Shown here one piece after another: positions 24,140-32,608 of a stretch of 35,805 nt of DNA. The stretch spans positions 1-35,805 of the forward strand of contig CAMCRP010000034.1 in NCBI GenBank assembly GCA_945877315.1, read 5' to 3'. Made by a program: the position numbers and the translations under genes. The stretch is from an uncultured Ruminococcus sp. (GTDB lineage Bacteria > Bacillota > Clostridia > Oscillospirales > Ruminococcaceae). Numbering within the stretch: position 1 is the first letter of the stretch; each line of letters opens with the position of its first letter. The notes under the pieces are model-generated. The model was given only the letters and a program-made list of their open reading frames with translations, ran no database searches and was not told the DNA's origin.

Positions 24140-25237
24140 TTATTCGTAAACGCTAACATAAAACCTTCCTAGGGCAGTTCCAATCCAAACTGTGACATCA
24201 TTACGCTTATACACCAAGAAAGTGTATACTGCATTCTTGGTTATCGCCTTCGTATCTCCATCAACCAATTGAAATCCAGCGGCAAGCAACAAATTATGAT
24301 AATCTTTTACATTCTGTGCCGTGACCTTATTTATATCATATTGATATGTCCAGCCTTTATTCATATCCTTATATGATTTTTCTACAGGTTGAGAATCAAT
24401 AACTGTTCCAAAATTGGGAATAGTTGGATATTCTGTATAGTATTTACTAGTGGATCTGTTTGTTAGGCTTTTGTGAGATATGAAAGTATAAACCATATTC
24501 TTACCTTTGCCCTCATCAAGAGCAAAATACCCGACAATCAAGTCCCCAGTTGAATATACAGCTTCCATATTATTCTTGTCCGTTAACGTGCCTTCAAGTT
24601 TCCATTTTGTATTCGCAAATGCCTTTCTATACTTTTTTTCATCCTGTTCATCAAAGGAACAAATGCCTACAGTTATCAACTTATCCTTCTGATCAAATGA
24701 ATAATAAGTAAGTTTTAATGGATTCTGTGACTGAAATACATAAATTGTATTTTCAGCCTCCTTATAATCACTTATTTTACAAGTCTGAATGACCTGCTTT
24801 CGAGACATGCCCCATTTCAGGCCATTAAAAGGAGCCATAATGGTATAGCTCGACTCATTTTTATATATGCCGTCTGTACCAAGATCATATACATTATCTT
24901 TGATTTTGATTTTTCCTGTACACATCTTGCCGTTGGAATCAAAATAATACCTGAATCCATCAATGACTCTCCAACCTGTAATCATTTTTCCATTATCGTC
25001 AAAATAATACTTATTACCAGATTGCATAGTAACCCATCCGGTCATCATTTCTCCACTTGAAGAGAAGAGGTATCTATTCCCATCTATAGTTTGCCAACCT
25101 GTCACTTTGGTGCCTTTGCTGTCAACATAATATGTATTTCCGTTCTTTGATTCCCAAGCGGCAAAACTTGAAATGGAAAATACGTTGATTGATACGACAA
25201 CTGCTATAAGGCCTGCTACTAATTTATTAACTTTCAT
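24140..25237 (-). CDS. Secreted choline-binding-repeat protein
   Basis: A 365-aa protein with a signal peptide ('KLVAGLIAVVVSINVFSISSFA', cleavage probably after AFA near residue 27). About four cell-wall-binding repeats of the type 'GWxxxxGxxYYFDxxGxMxTGW' follow up to about residue 115 (for example 'MITGWRVIDGFRYYFDSNGK'). The C-terminal 230 residues form a domain that begins 'PFNGLKWGMSRKQVIQTC', a pattern seen in extracytoplasmic small-domain lipoproteins. It would be attached non-covalently to teichoic acid or other wall polymers. I chose the ATG at 25,237, which has an aggggg site upstream. The gene has its own extended -10 promoter and stands alone. Confidence 0.85.
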   Translation of the reverse strand: MKVNKLVAGLIAVVVSINVFSISSFAAWESKNGNTYYVDSKGTKVTGWQTIDGNRYLFSSSGEMMTGWVTMQSGNKYYFDDNGKMITGWRVIDGFRYYFDSNGKMCTGKIKIKDNVYDLGTDGIYKNESSYTIMAPFNGLKWGMSRKQVIQTCKISDYKEAENTIYVFQSQNPLKLTYYSFDQKDKLITVGICSFDEQDEKKYRKAFANTKWKLEGTLTDKNNMEAVYSTGDLIVGYFALDEGKGKNMVYTFISHKSLTNRSTSKYYTEYPTIPNFGTVIDSQPVEKSYKDMNKGWTYQYDINKVTAQNVKDYHNLLLAAGFQLVDGDTKAITKNAVYTFLVYKRNDVTVWIGTALGRFYVSVYE

Positions 25238-25277
25238 AATGTTACCCCCTATCAAGAATTAAAGAATGTATACGTTT

Positions 25278-25286
25278 ATTATATCA
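25278..25286 (-). promoter_or_regulatory. Extended -10 promoter of choline-binding gene
   Basis: On the minus strand TGATATAAT is a perfect extended -10 element, with no recognisable -35 box at 17 bp. It lies about 40 bp upstream of the start codon. Confidence 0.5.
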
Positions 25287-25514
25287 TATTTTCAAGAAAA
25301 ATGGTTAACAATTAGCAAATATCATTTCCAAACTTTTCAGGATGTATTTGTGCATTTTCACCAAGCCATCAGATTCGAGATTGAATTTTTTGTTGCTGTT
25401 TGATATTTACAGAGTGACTAATAATAATATTCCACATTGCTTTTTTATTGCCTATAATAATGTCATAACAATTCCTCCCCAATTTTTTGTAGATTAATAC
25501 ATACACAAAAAAGG

Positions 25515-25850
25515 TTACTCTCCGTCTAGATCGTATTCATTTCTGCGTTTGCTGAGTATGCCTTCAATGAACTTAATAGTGTACCCTCCGGCACGTGCGA
25601 TTTTTGCTCGTTCACGCCTATCCGTAGTCTGATTCACCAGATTAGCTATGTAATCTGAACGGTACAACCTCATTGGACAATCGATCTTGTCACCACGGAA
25701 ATACTTAAACAGCTTGAGCATAGCATCCCTTCCGATAAGCTCATACAGTTCCAGGTAACTGTCGTTCAACGCTTCAGATTCATTGCCGCTGACCTCAAAC
25801 GCATCATAAATATACTCTTCGTTCAGATTGTCAAGATTGATTTTCTTCAT
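25515..25850 (-). CDS. Mor transcription activator-like protein (copy 2)
   Basis: A 111-aa relative of the protein at 15,321-15,662, on the opposite strand. The blocks 'LELYELIGRDAMLKLFKYF' and 'DRRERAKIARAGGYTIKF' are almost the same in both copies, while the first 25 residues and the last 10 differ. The likely role is DNA-binding activator of mobile-element genes. The promoter at 25,889-25,918 and an aaggagg site 7 bases before the ATG indicate that it is expressed. No companion Cys-rich gene follows it, unlike copy 1. Confidence 0.7.
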   Translation of the reverse strand: MKKINLDNLNEEYIYDAFEVSGNESEALNDSYLELYELIGRDAMLKLFKYFRGDKIDCPMRLYRSDYIANLVNQTTDRRERAKIARAGGYTIKFIEGILSKRRNEYDLDGE

Positions 25851-25888
25851 TTAAAACCTCCTTATCCGTGTACATATCCTACGACTTG

Positions 25889-25918
25889 ATTATATAGTAA
25901 CCGGCGTATATAAATCAA
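25889..25918 (-). promoter_or_regulatory. Promoter of Mor-like copy 2
   Basis: On the minus strand TTGATT (25,913-25,918), an 18-bp spacer and TATAAT (25,889-25,894). The promoter is itself inside an imperfect palindrome (cttgatttatatac / actatataatcaag), which could be a regulator site. Confidence 0.65.
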
Positions 25919-26130
25919 GGTGATTAAAAGCAGTTTATTCTTCTCCTTTTCAAGAGTTATTTAAAGGACTGAAATATTCTGCTGTCTGTACACATAAGGA
26001 TAATATATAACTTTCAAAAATGAAGATACTAATATTTACGGCAATTACCGTTTCTTTTTTCGTTTTTCCGTAAGCATCTATATGTTTTTTGAAAAGAAAT
26101 GCGATAAACACACAATTTGGGAAGAACGAA

Positions 26131-26169
26131 TAAAAAAGCAGGATAGGGGCGATCCTGCCTCTATCCTGC
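26131..26169 (-). terminator. Terminator of Rpn-like remnant
   Basis: gcaggatagggg (26,138-26,149) and cctctatcctgc (26,158-26,169) form a 12-bp stem with one wobble pair. A run of T follows on the minus strand. Confidence 0.75.
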
Positions 26170-26187
26170 AAAATTTCTTTAACGGGC

Positions 26188-26637
26188 TTATGTGTTTTCA
26201 CGGATAATTATTTCGGTTTCTTCAACGGTAAGATGAGCAATAGTTGCAATGGTAGGAACAGGGATGCTGTTTCGAAACATTTCTACTATCATTTTTACTT
26301 TTTCTCTAAATTCGCCTATTCCAATGCCCTTTTCTACGCCTATTTCAATACCTTCATCTCTGCCCCTGTTAATATACAGCGAACTAATATTGCACATTTC
26401 ATCGACCTCCTTATCGATCTCCTTGTCCATGGGGATACCATATTCTTCACGGACTATTCTCTTCTTCTCAGCAGCGGGGATCCTTGCCACCAGAAGCGAA
26501 TGCAGCATTCGGATAATGCCTCTGCACTCCTTTGTATCGGATTCTCCAAGACATACCATAATTACATTCATCAAATCATAATCAAGAATGTCCTGCGGTG
26601 TGTTTATGTATTTTCCCGCCAGATCGTATCTGTTCAT
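26188..26637 (-). pseudogene. Rpn/PD-(D/E)XK nuclease family, C-terminal part
   Basis: A 149-aa protein resembling the C-terminal half of Rpn-type (PD-(D/E)XK 'putative transposase') proteins. It has a helical middle ('IDKEVDEMCNISSLY'), the Gly/Glu repeat 'GRDEGIEIGVEKGIGIGEF' and a final helix-turn-helix-like tail 'VPTIATIAHLTVEETEIII'. Full proteins are about 280-320 residues, with the nuclease core in the first 150, which is absent. The frame stays open for 23 codons upstream of the ATG before a stop, and 'HKNTISHYKM' there may be a piece of the core. I judge it a decayed copy, though a short functional version cannot be excluded. Confidence 0.55.
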
Positions 26638-26907
26638 TTTGTAATGTGAGATAGTGTTCTTATGCTTTTCATCGGGTGATGTGCATATACAAATGAAATG
26701 GATATTTTACGACCATATTATACCATGTTTATAGGCGGAAATCAATAGCTTTTTGATATATTGAAGGAAATGCCAAATAGCGGCGGTTTCTTACTCTGTG
26801 TCTGTTTTTTTCAATTTTCACTTTTTGCAGTGAATATTTACCGAAACTTCATTGAATCGAATTAAGGACAGCACCGTGCCACGGTCTTGGAACAATCAAC
26901 CCTAAGC
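26638..26907. other. Intergenic stretch
   Basis: No gene is visible between the Rpn-like remnant and the dxs terminator. A TATAAT-like hexamer occurs on the minus strand near 26,712-26,717, possibly the promoter of the Rpn-like remnant. Confidence 0.4.
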
Positions 26908-26948
26908 AAAACCACCTACAACAGGCAGTACCTGTCATAGGTGGTTTT
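26908..26948. terminator. Bidirectional terminator after dxs
   Basis: aaaaccaccta (26,908-26,918) and taggtggtttt (26,938-26,948) form a perfect 11-bp stem with a second inner stem (acagg/cctgt). T-runs occur on both strands. It ends the merR-dxs operon on the minus strand. Confidence 0.8.
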
Positions 26949-26972
26949 TCATATTACCGCTTTAATTGTCGC

Positions 26973-28718
26973 TTACAGAACATCATTTATGATCTGTTCC
27001 GGCGTAAGATGATTTTCTCTGAGAATATCATCAACAGAATACCTGTCGATAAACGCTTTCTTCAATCCGTAGTTATAGACCTTAACCTCGGTGGGTCCAT
27101 AGAAACGGGCAATTTTCTCACCGAAACCGCCGTCAAGAATTCCGTCCTCAAGAGTGATGACCTTTGAGTGAGTCTTTTCCAAAGTTTCCAGCATTTCGGA
27201 GTCAATTCCCGTGATAAAACGTGGGTTTATAAGTGTTGGAACAATGCCTGTTTTATCGGCAATAAGCTTGGCAAGCTCCTCACCTATCTGATAAAAATCA
27301 CCAAGTGCGATTATGGCAATATCCCTGCCCTGCTGAGTTATCTTATACTTATTCAGCTCACTATAATCCGTATCCACAGGTGCATTTGTGTGGACAACGC
27401 CGTTGCAGGGAATCCTTACAGCCACGGGATATTTATCCTGCTCAATGCTCCAGTCAAGCATTGCAAAATATTCCTCACAGCTTGTGGGAGCAAGATAAAC
27501 CAGATTCGGGATATTTGACATCATTGGTATATCGAATATTCCCAGATGCGTAACGTCATTCATTCCGTAAACCGAAGCCGTATTTACAAGAAGTGTTGCA
27601 GGATTGCCGTTTACACAGAGATCCTGAGAGATCTGATCGTATGTCCTCTGGAAGAAGCTTGAATGGGTGGCAAATACAGGCTTTCCGCCATTTTTGGCAA
27701 TTCCCGAAACCATTGCAACAGCGTGTTCCTCGGCAATTCCCACATCAACAAACTGCTTGCCCGCTTCTTTTCGTTTGTCCTCGGTAAATCCAATATTTGT
27801 GGGCACAGCCGCAACCAATGTGACCACACTTTCATCAGCCTTCATCTTTTTCAGCAGATAATCACAGGTCAAATTGCCATAGTCCTCGCCGCCGCCAACG
27901 AATTTGCTTTCTCCCGTTTTTTCATCAAAGGGCATACACCAGTGCCAGTTTTCCTTGTTTTCCTCGGCGGGAGCATATCCCTTTCCCTTGATGGTGTTTA
28001 TATGTACCACTATGGGGTGATCGCTATCCTTGACCTTTGAAAAGGCATTGATAAGAGCAGAAATATCATTTCCTTCCGAAACATAGATATAGTCAAGCCC
28101 CATAGCCTTGAAGAGATTACATTCGCAGACTCCGTCCGAGTCACGAAGAGCCTTGAGATTTTTATAAAGACCTCCGTGATTTTCCGCAATGGACATATCA
28201 TTGTCATTTACAATAATGATCAAATTGCTTTCAAGCTCCGAAGCAAAATCAATACCCTCCAGAGCCTCGCCGCCGCTGAGAGAACCATCTCCGATAACGG
28301 CAATGATATTTTCCTTATCGCCCTTCAGATCACGTCCCTTTGCAAGCCCGCAGGCAAGACTGACGGAGGTAGAGGTGTGTCCCACATTAAAGAAATCGTG
28401 CTCACTTTCCTCGGGATTTGTATAGCCCGAAACATCTCCGAACCGATCATCGAAAAAGAATGCGTCCTTGCGTCCTGTAAGCATTTTATGGGCATAGCTC
28501 TGATGGGAAACGTCATATACGATCTTATCCTTGGGCGAATCAAAAACGTAATGCAGGGCAATTGTAGCCTCAACAAGTCCGAAATTCGGTCCGAAATGTC
28601 CTCCTTTTTTAGAAAGACGGTTCATCAAACCGCTTCTTATTTCCGAAGCAAGAACGGTAAGCTCCCCGACGGATAGTCCTTTAATGTCCGCAGGGGAATT
28701 GATTTTTTCGATATACAT
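26973..28718 (-). CDS. dxs: 1-deoxy-D-xylulose-5-phosphate synthase
   Basis: A 581-aa thiamine-diphosphate enzyme that joins pyruvate and glyceraldehyde 3-phosphate, the first step of the MEP isoprenoid pathway and of thiamine/pyridoxal precursor supply. The blocks 'GGHFGPNFGLVEATIALHYV', 'YDVSHQSYAHKMLTGRKD', the ThDP-Mg motif 'VIGDGSLSGGEALEGIDFA' to 'IIVNDNDMSI', and the transketolase-type 'VDVGIAEEHAVAMVSG' are all present. It is about 40 residues shorter than typical Dxs, and the first blocks deviate ('GHFGPNFG' instead of 'GHLGPNLG', 'DVSHQSY' instead of 'DVGHQAY'), so it may be a second, divergent copy. It starts 24 bp after the merR stop and is therefore controlled by that regulator. 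Confidence 0.88.
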   Translation of the reverse strand: MYIEKINSPADIKGLSVGELTVLASEIRSGLMNRLSKKGGHFGPNFGLVEATIALHYVFDSPKDKIVYDVSHQSYAHKMLTGRKDAFFFDDRFGDVSGYTNPEESEHDFFNVGHTSTSVSLACGLAKGRDLKGDKENIIAVIGDGSLSGGEALEGIDFASELESNLIIIVNDNDMSIAENHGGLYKNLKALRDSDGVCECNLFKAMGLDYIYVSEGNDISALINAFSKVKDSDHPIVVHINTIKGKGYAPAEENKENWHWCMPFDEKTGESKFVGGGEDYGNLTCDYLLKKMKADESVVTLVAAVPTNIGFTEDKRKEAGKQFVDVGIAEEHAVAMVSGIAKNGGKPVFATHSSFFQRTYDQISQDLCVNGNPATLLVNTASVYGMNDVTHLGIFDIPMMSNIPNLVYLAPTSCEEYFAMLDWSIEQDKYPVAVRIPCNGVVHTNAPVDTDYSELNKYKITQQGRDIAIIALGDFYQIGEELAKLIADKTGIVPTLINPRFITGIDSEMLETLEKTHSKVITLEDGILDGGFGEKIARFYGPTEVKVYNYGLKKAFIDRYSVDDILRENHLTPEQIINDVL

Positions 28719-28742
28719 AGATTTTTCTCTCCTTTATCTGAT

Positions 28743-29135
28743 TTATTTGCAGGAACTATCCTCGTCCCATTTCAGAACGCCTGTCCTTACCGCTTCATCA
28801 TACTTTGATATTTTGTATTCAAGCTTTTCCAGTGCGTCGTCATATTTTTTTCGCTCGGCAAGAATGCGTTCCTTTGCTTCTATGAGCAAATCACGCCTTG
28901 CCCCGAAGGTCGTATCGCCTTCACGAAAAAGCTTCACATATTCGATAAGCAGTTCAATGGGCATTCCCGCACTTCGAAAACAAATTGCTGTCGCCACCCA
29001 ATTCAGATCTTCCTCGCTGTAATCACGGATACCGCCTGCCGTTCGGTGAACCTCGGGGATAACTCCAACTCGTTCATAATATCTGAGGGTATCGGCAGAA
29101 ACATCAAACTTTTTACAAACTTCCTTGATGGTCAT
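28743..29135 (-). CDS. MerR family transcriptional regulator
   Basis: A 130-aa MerR-type activator. The N-terminal winged helix is 'MTIKEVCKKFDVSADTLRYY' plus 'ERVGVIPEVHRTAGGIRDYS', followed by a dimerisation helix rich in Lys and Glu. No Cys pair for metal binding is seen, only a C-terminal cysteine, so a metabolite or stress signal is more likely than a metal. I chose the ATG at 29,135, which follows ggagg by about 11 bases; the longer frame starts upstream of the promoter. It is the first gene of a two-gene operon with dxs. Confidence 0.9.
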   Translation of the reverse strand: MTIKEVCKKFDVSADTLRYYERVGVIPEVHRTAGGIRDYSEEDLNWVATAICFRSAGMPIELLIEYVKLFREGDTTFGARRDLLIEAKERILAERKKYDDALEKLEYKISKYDEAVRTGVLKWDEDSSCK

Positions 29136-29160
29136 AATAGATGCCGCCTCCTTGTTATTC

Positions 29161-29191
29161 ATTATACACCTTAGAGTAAGCTCCAAGTCAA
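29161..29191 (-). promoter_or_regulatory. MerR-type promoter and operator
   Basis: On the minus strand TTGACT (29,186-29,191) and TATAAT (29,161-29,166) are separated by 19 bp, longer than the usual 17. The spacer contains a dyad, ccttagag-taa-gctccaag at 29,169-29,187 on the plus strand. Stretched spacers with a dyad are the hallmark of MerR-activated promoters, so the regulator probably controls its own operon and dxs. Confidence 0.75.
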
Positions 29192-29300
29192 TAGGCATTT
29201 TGAATTTTATATATTTGCATAAAAGTGCAAAAAAAGTTTGTAACATATTACATAGTTACAAAATCGAATTGCTTTCCCTTTTGATTATATATTCTTATAG

Positions 29301-29306
29301 TATAAT
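29301..29306 (+). promoter_or_regulatory. -10 box of the small membrane peptide gene
   Basis: A perfect TATAAT 20 bp before the ATG, next to a gggagg ribosome binding site. The -35 region is not clear. Confidence 0.4.
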
Positions 29307-29326
29307 TTGAAGGGAGGAAACCATTT

Positions 29327-29473
29327 ATGTCCAAGAAAAAGATCATTGAAGCAGTCCTTCTGTCGCTGACTATCGCTTATGCAGTCACAAAGGCAATAGC
29401 AAACTTTCAGTGCAACGGCGAGTTAGAATCAAGTGACGAAGATTGGAACTTTGATTTCTCAGACAGCTCTTGA
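29327..29473 (+). CDS. Small membrane peptide, 48 aa
   Basis: A short gene with aagggagg 9 bases before the ATG. The peptide has a basic start (MSKKK), one hydrophobic helix ('IIEAVLLSLTIAYAVTKAIA') and an acidic tail ('ELESSDEDWNFDFSDSS'). It would be a single-pass membrane protein with the acidic tail on one side. It is followed by a strong terminator and then the YqaJ gene, and marks the left part of the integrative element. The family is not recognised. Confidence 0.6.
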   Translation: MSKKKIIEAVLLSLTIAYAVTKAIANFQCNGELESSDEDWNFDFSDSS

Positions 29474-29480
29474 TAAAATA

Positions 29481-29520
29481 AACGGCAGGGTCTCCCAAGC
29501 GGGAGGCTCTGTCGTTTTTG
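29481..29520 (+). terminator. Terminator after the membrane peptide
   Basis: aacggcagggtctccc and gggaggctctgtcgtt form a long imperfect stem around aagc, followed by ttttgt on the plus strand. Confidence 0.75.
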
Positions 29521-29557
29521 TCTGAAACAATGAAGGAAAATCAAAGGAGTTGGAACA

Positions 29558-30496
29558 ATGGCAAAGATAGTAGTAAACACAGAAAACCTGTCCTACGAAG
29601 AATGGCTTGAATATCGCAAAACGGGAATAGGCGGTTCAGATGCTTCTGTTGTATGCGGTATCAACAAGTATAAGTCACCCGTTGAGCTGTGGATGGAAAA
29701 GACAGGTCAACTGCCCTATCAGGAAGCGGGTGAAGCTGCATATTGGGGAACTCAGCTTGAACCTATGGTAAGAACTGAGTTTACCCAGCGTACAGGAATC
29801 AAAGTTCAACTTATTAATCAGCTGCTTCAAAGCGAGGAATATCCATTCATGCAGGCAAATCTTGACGGTATCTGCGAACACCCCAATCTCGGCACTTGCA
29901 TATTTGAAGCTAAAACAGCTTCTGCATACAAGGCAAGCGAATGGGAAAACTCTATCCCCGCCGAATATATGCTGCAGATACAGCACTATATGGCGGTTAC
30001 GGGTTACAAGGGAACTTACATTGCCGTACTTATTGGTGGGAACACGTTCAAGTGGAAGTTTATCGAGCGTGATGATGAAATGATCGCTATGCTTATCAGC
30101 ATTGAATCTGATTTCTGGGAGCATATCAAAAGCAATACTCCACCGCCCCTTGACGGCTCGGACGCATCGGCAAAGTTTCTTTCGGACAGATTTCCCGAAA
30201 GTGTACCCGGAACACAAATCGTTCTCCCCGAAAGTGCAGATACAATTATAAAGGAATATGACGCAGCCTGTGAGCAGCTGTCCGAGATAACTGAGCGAAA
30301 GCAGAAAGCCGAAAATCTTTTGAAGGATATGCTTGGAGATAACGAGATAGGCACATCGGGAAACAGAGTTATATCCTGGAAAAGCATCTCTCAGGAACGC
30401 CTTGACACCAAAGCTCTGAAAGCAAATTATCCCGAGCTTTTCAAGGAATATGCAAACAGGATTTCATTCCGCAAATTCTCCGTAAAGGCGGTATAA
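29558..30496 (+). CDS. YqaJ-family viral recombinase (alkaline exonuclease)
   Basis: A 312-aa protein of the YqaJ/lambda-exonuclease fold, which resects double-stranded DNA ends during phage-type recombination. The N-terminal part is 'WLEYRKTGIGGSDASVVCGI'. The catalytic core contains 'MQANLDGICE', 'GTCIFEAKTASAYKASEW' (the D...ExK pair) and 'YMLQIQHYMAVTGYKGTY'. The C-terminal 100 residues form a helical, Glu/Lys-rich extension with 'DNEIGTSGNRVISWK'. aaaggag lies 9 bases before the ATG. The next gene starts two bases after its stop, so the pair is probably a two-component recombinase. Confidence 0.92.
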   Translation: MAKIVVNTENLSYEEWLEYRKTGIGGSDASVVCGINKYKSPVELWMEKTGQLPYQEAGEAAYWGTQLEPMVRTEFTQRTGIKVQLINQLLQSEEYPFMQANLDGICEHPNLGTCIFEAKTASAYKASEWENSIPAEYMLQIQHYMAVTGYKGTYIAVLIGGNTFKWKFIERDDEMIAMLISIESDFWEHIKSNTPPPLDGSDASAKFLSDRFPESVPGTQIVLPESADTIIKEYDAACEQLSEITERKQKAENLLKDMLGDNEIGTSGNRVISWKSISQERLDTKALKANYPELFKEYANRISFRKFSVKAV

Positions 30497-30498
30497 CT

Positions 30499-31257
30499 AT
30501 GAACAATGAACAGCTTAAAAGTCGTTTGAACAGCAAAGTCGAATCTATAACTCAGGAAAGGAAAATTGAAGCTATGAATGAAACCGCAATAATTGCAGAG
30601 CAGGGATATATCGCCCTGAAGGACAACACCATTGACATCATTAAGCAGAATCTTAAAAATCAGCCGCTGTCGTTTCAGCTGTTTGATACGGTTAAGGCAC
30701 CTTCGGGCGGGTCTACCGTATTTACTGTCCCGGGCATATCGGGAGATGAGATTGAAAAGTCTATCACGGGAATAATTCTCGATTATGCAACACCAAGGGC
30801 ATATTGGAAAACTGCCGATCCCGTGGAAGGCACTCCCCCCACCTGTTACAGTACAAACAGCATTGTTTCAACCGATGGAAAAGCTTGTAACAGCTGTCCC
30901 TACAACACCTTTGGCTCACGCAACGGCGAATCCAACGCCAAAGCCTGCAAGGAATCCGTATCGTTGTTTATGCTGCGTCCCGGGAATATTATGCCTATTA
31001 TCGTGCGTATTCCCGTTTCAAGTAAGGTCATATTCCAGCGGTATCTCACAAAGCTTATCGGAAGAATGCTGCCTGTTTCGGGGGTGGTTACGAAGATTAC
31101 TCTGGAAAAGACTACCAACAAGGCGGGACAGCCTTATTCTGTGTATAACTTCGAAGCGATCGATGTTCTGCCGGCAGATTCCGCAGCTAAGGCTAGTGCC
31201 TTTGCAAAAGGATTTATGAAAATAGTGGACGATGCAAACATTAAAGAAGCTGGATAA
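30499..31257 (+). CDS. Cys-cluster partner of YqaJ, possible ssDNA-binding protein
   Basis: A 252-aa protein directly after the YqaJ gene. A central cluster 'GKACNSCPYNTFGS' then 'NAKACKESVSLFMLRPGN' probably binds a metal through its cysteines. The rest has beta-rich segments such as 'MPIIVRIPVSSKVIFQRYL' and 'GVVTKITLEKTTNKAGQPYS'. I know similar proteins from phage recombination loci, and the position is that usually taken by a RecT-like annealing protein or single-strand-binding protein, but I see no RecT sequence. An inner ATG at 30,574 is an alternative start. The gene ends at a perfect bidirectional terminator. Confidence 0.75.
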   Translation: MNNEQLKSRLNSKVESITQERKIEAMNETAIIAEQGYIALKDNTIDIIKQNLKNQPLSFQLFDTVKAPSGGSTVFTVPGISGDEIEKSITGIILDYATPRAYWKTADPVEGTPPTCYSTNSIVSTDGKACNSCPYNTFGSRNGESNAKACKESVSLFMLRPGNIMPIIVRIPVSSKVIFQRYLTKLIGRMLPVSGVVTKITLEKTTNKAGQPYSVYNFEAIDVLPADSAAKASAFAKGFMKIVDDANIKEAG

Positions 31258-31280
31258 ATAGAGCTTTCACTCCATAAATG

Positions 31281-31316
31281 GCAATCTCCTGTGTTCTGAA
31301 CTGCACAGGAGATTGC
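31281..31316. terminator. Bidirectional terminator
   Basis: gcaatctcctgtg (31,281-31,293) and cacaggagattgc (31,304-31,316) form a perfect 13-bp stem between two convergent genes. Confidence 0.75.
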
Positions 31317-31321
31317 TTTCA

Positions 31322-32368
31322 TCATATCAGGATCATATCGTACAGGTTCTTTAAATAATCGATTTTTTCACGTTTACTTATCGTTATTGGCGATACTCCT
31401 ATTTTGGCAAACCAGCATAGAATTTCATTAGTATCACGTATATTCAATTCCTTTATAGCCAGATATAGTGATTTCTTTTTGGGTATCAGCTGTATCAAAG
31501 AAATCATTTTTTCCTTACGCTTTAATTTTACATTGGATTCTTCCACAAGTTCAACAGCTTTTTTGAGCTTATATGAGTCACCAAAAGGTACAATCGCTGC
31601 CATCCACTTTGTAAAAATCTTATAGCAGTTGCCAACGATGATCTCAAGCTCTTCTTCCGTAGTAAGGTCACTGCATCTCGTTAAACCTTCCAATGCAGTC
31701 TTAATAGCTTTTCTTTTTGTGAGCCTTACCTCTAATCTTAGAATACCCTTTGCTTTTTCGGCTTTATCGTACTTTTCTTTTTTCTTCAGGTCAGCCTCCT
31801 TATCATAGGCTGTAAATTCAATATAATTGGTTTTTCCTTTGAGATCAAAGCTATCCTCTTTATCTATCCTGCCGTTTTTATAATCAGCTCTGTTATATTT
31901 AGGAACGAAATTTTTCACTTTTCCTATTTTATGTAGAAATGCAATGTAAGCCTTTACGTTTTTCTTGCCGACATTCACGTTTGAAGTAAAATCTACACGC
32001 GTAAGCTCAAAATCATTTATATCAAACAGGCAATCGAAATAGTCCTCTATACATTCAGAAATCTCATCTATCAGCAACTCTGTATTATATGGGGAAGGTT
32101 CCCATAGCTTAAGGTCATTACCTCCCAATACTTTGCTTGGGTTTATACAAAGCTTTATCATTTTCCTGAATTCATAGCTATGATACTCAATCGTGATACC
32201 ATCTGATGAAAACCTGTCATCGATGCGTACATCACCTGTGGTATGCTTTGTAGAATACCCAACCCTGTTTTTATTTTTCTTTGCTTTTTTGTAGGCACTA
32301 GACAGTAGATTATTAAAATATTTTGAATCTACTTCTTTCGCAAGCTCAAATGTGTGAATGGATATCAT
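31322..32368 (-). CDS. Replication-initiator-like protein
   Basis: A 348-aa protein that resembles rolling-circle-type replication initiation factors of phages, plasmids and integrative elements. The supporting blocks are 'FELTRVDFTSNVNVGKK' in the middle and 'NYIEFTAYDKEADLKKK' followed by 'ILRLEVRLTKRKAIK', the usual order of 'RxD', 'YDK' and 'RxExR' signatures. The final 100 residues are a basic helical tail. ggaggag lies about 8 bases before the ATG. It stands alone on the minus strand between convergent neighbours. The call is by pattern; a relaxase-type DNA nickase is the closest alternative. Confidence 0.6.
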   Translation of the reverse strand: MISIHTFELAKEVDSKYFNNLLSSAYKKAKKNKNRVGYSTKHTTGDVRIDDRFSSDGITIEYHSYEFRKMIKLCINPSKVLGGNDLKLWEPSPYNTELLIDEISECIEDYFDCLFDINDFELTRVDFTSNVNVGKKNVKAYIAFLHKIGKVKNFVPKYNRADYKNGRIDKEDSFDLKGKTNYIEFTAYDKEADLKKKEKYDKAEKAKGILRLEVRLTKRKAIKTALEGLTRCSDLTTEEELEIIVGNCYKIFTKWMAAIVPFGDSYKLKKAVELVEESNVKLKRKEKMISLIQLIPKKKSLYLAIKELNIRDTNEILCWFAKIGVSPITISKREKIDYLKNLYDMILI

Positions 32369-32608
32369 ATTAACTCCTCCAATATATTATGAGATTTATA
32401 TTAGAGTAGTTTCTTGCAAACTTTTTATTATTTATTATATAACCTTGAGTAATTACCGTATAATACACACATTATGATTTCCCAGTAAATATTAATAAAA
32501 ATATATATCATAATATTGATTTATATCATTCTTATGTAGTATAATATATCATATACTACTTTATTACAGACACTAGATAATATAACAAAAATGAAGGATG
32601 TGTTTTAA
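32369..32608. other. Very AT-rich divergent intergenic region
   Basis: A 240-bp region between two divergent genes, nearly all A and T, with several TATAAT-like hexamers. It must hold promoters for both the replication-like gene and the 635-aa gene, and could be an origin of replication next to the initiator gene, but no iteron or clear nick site is visible to me. Confidence 0.35.

Noticed and set aside
25950-26201. 83-aa hydrophobic minus-strand frame
   Set aside because: It starts inside the end of the Rpn-like remnant and crosses the strong terminator at 26,131-26,169; the hydrophobicity comes from AT-rich DNA.
29675-30217. 180-aa minus-strand frame opposite YqaJ
   Set aside because: It is antisense to a well-recognised exonuclease core and has no start context of its own.
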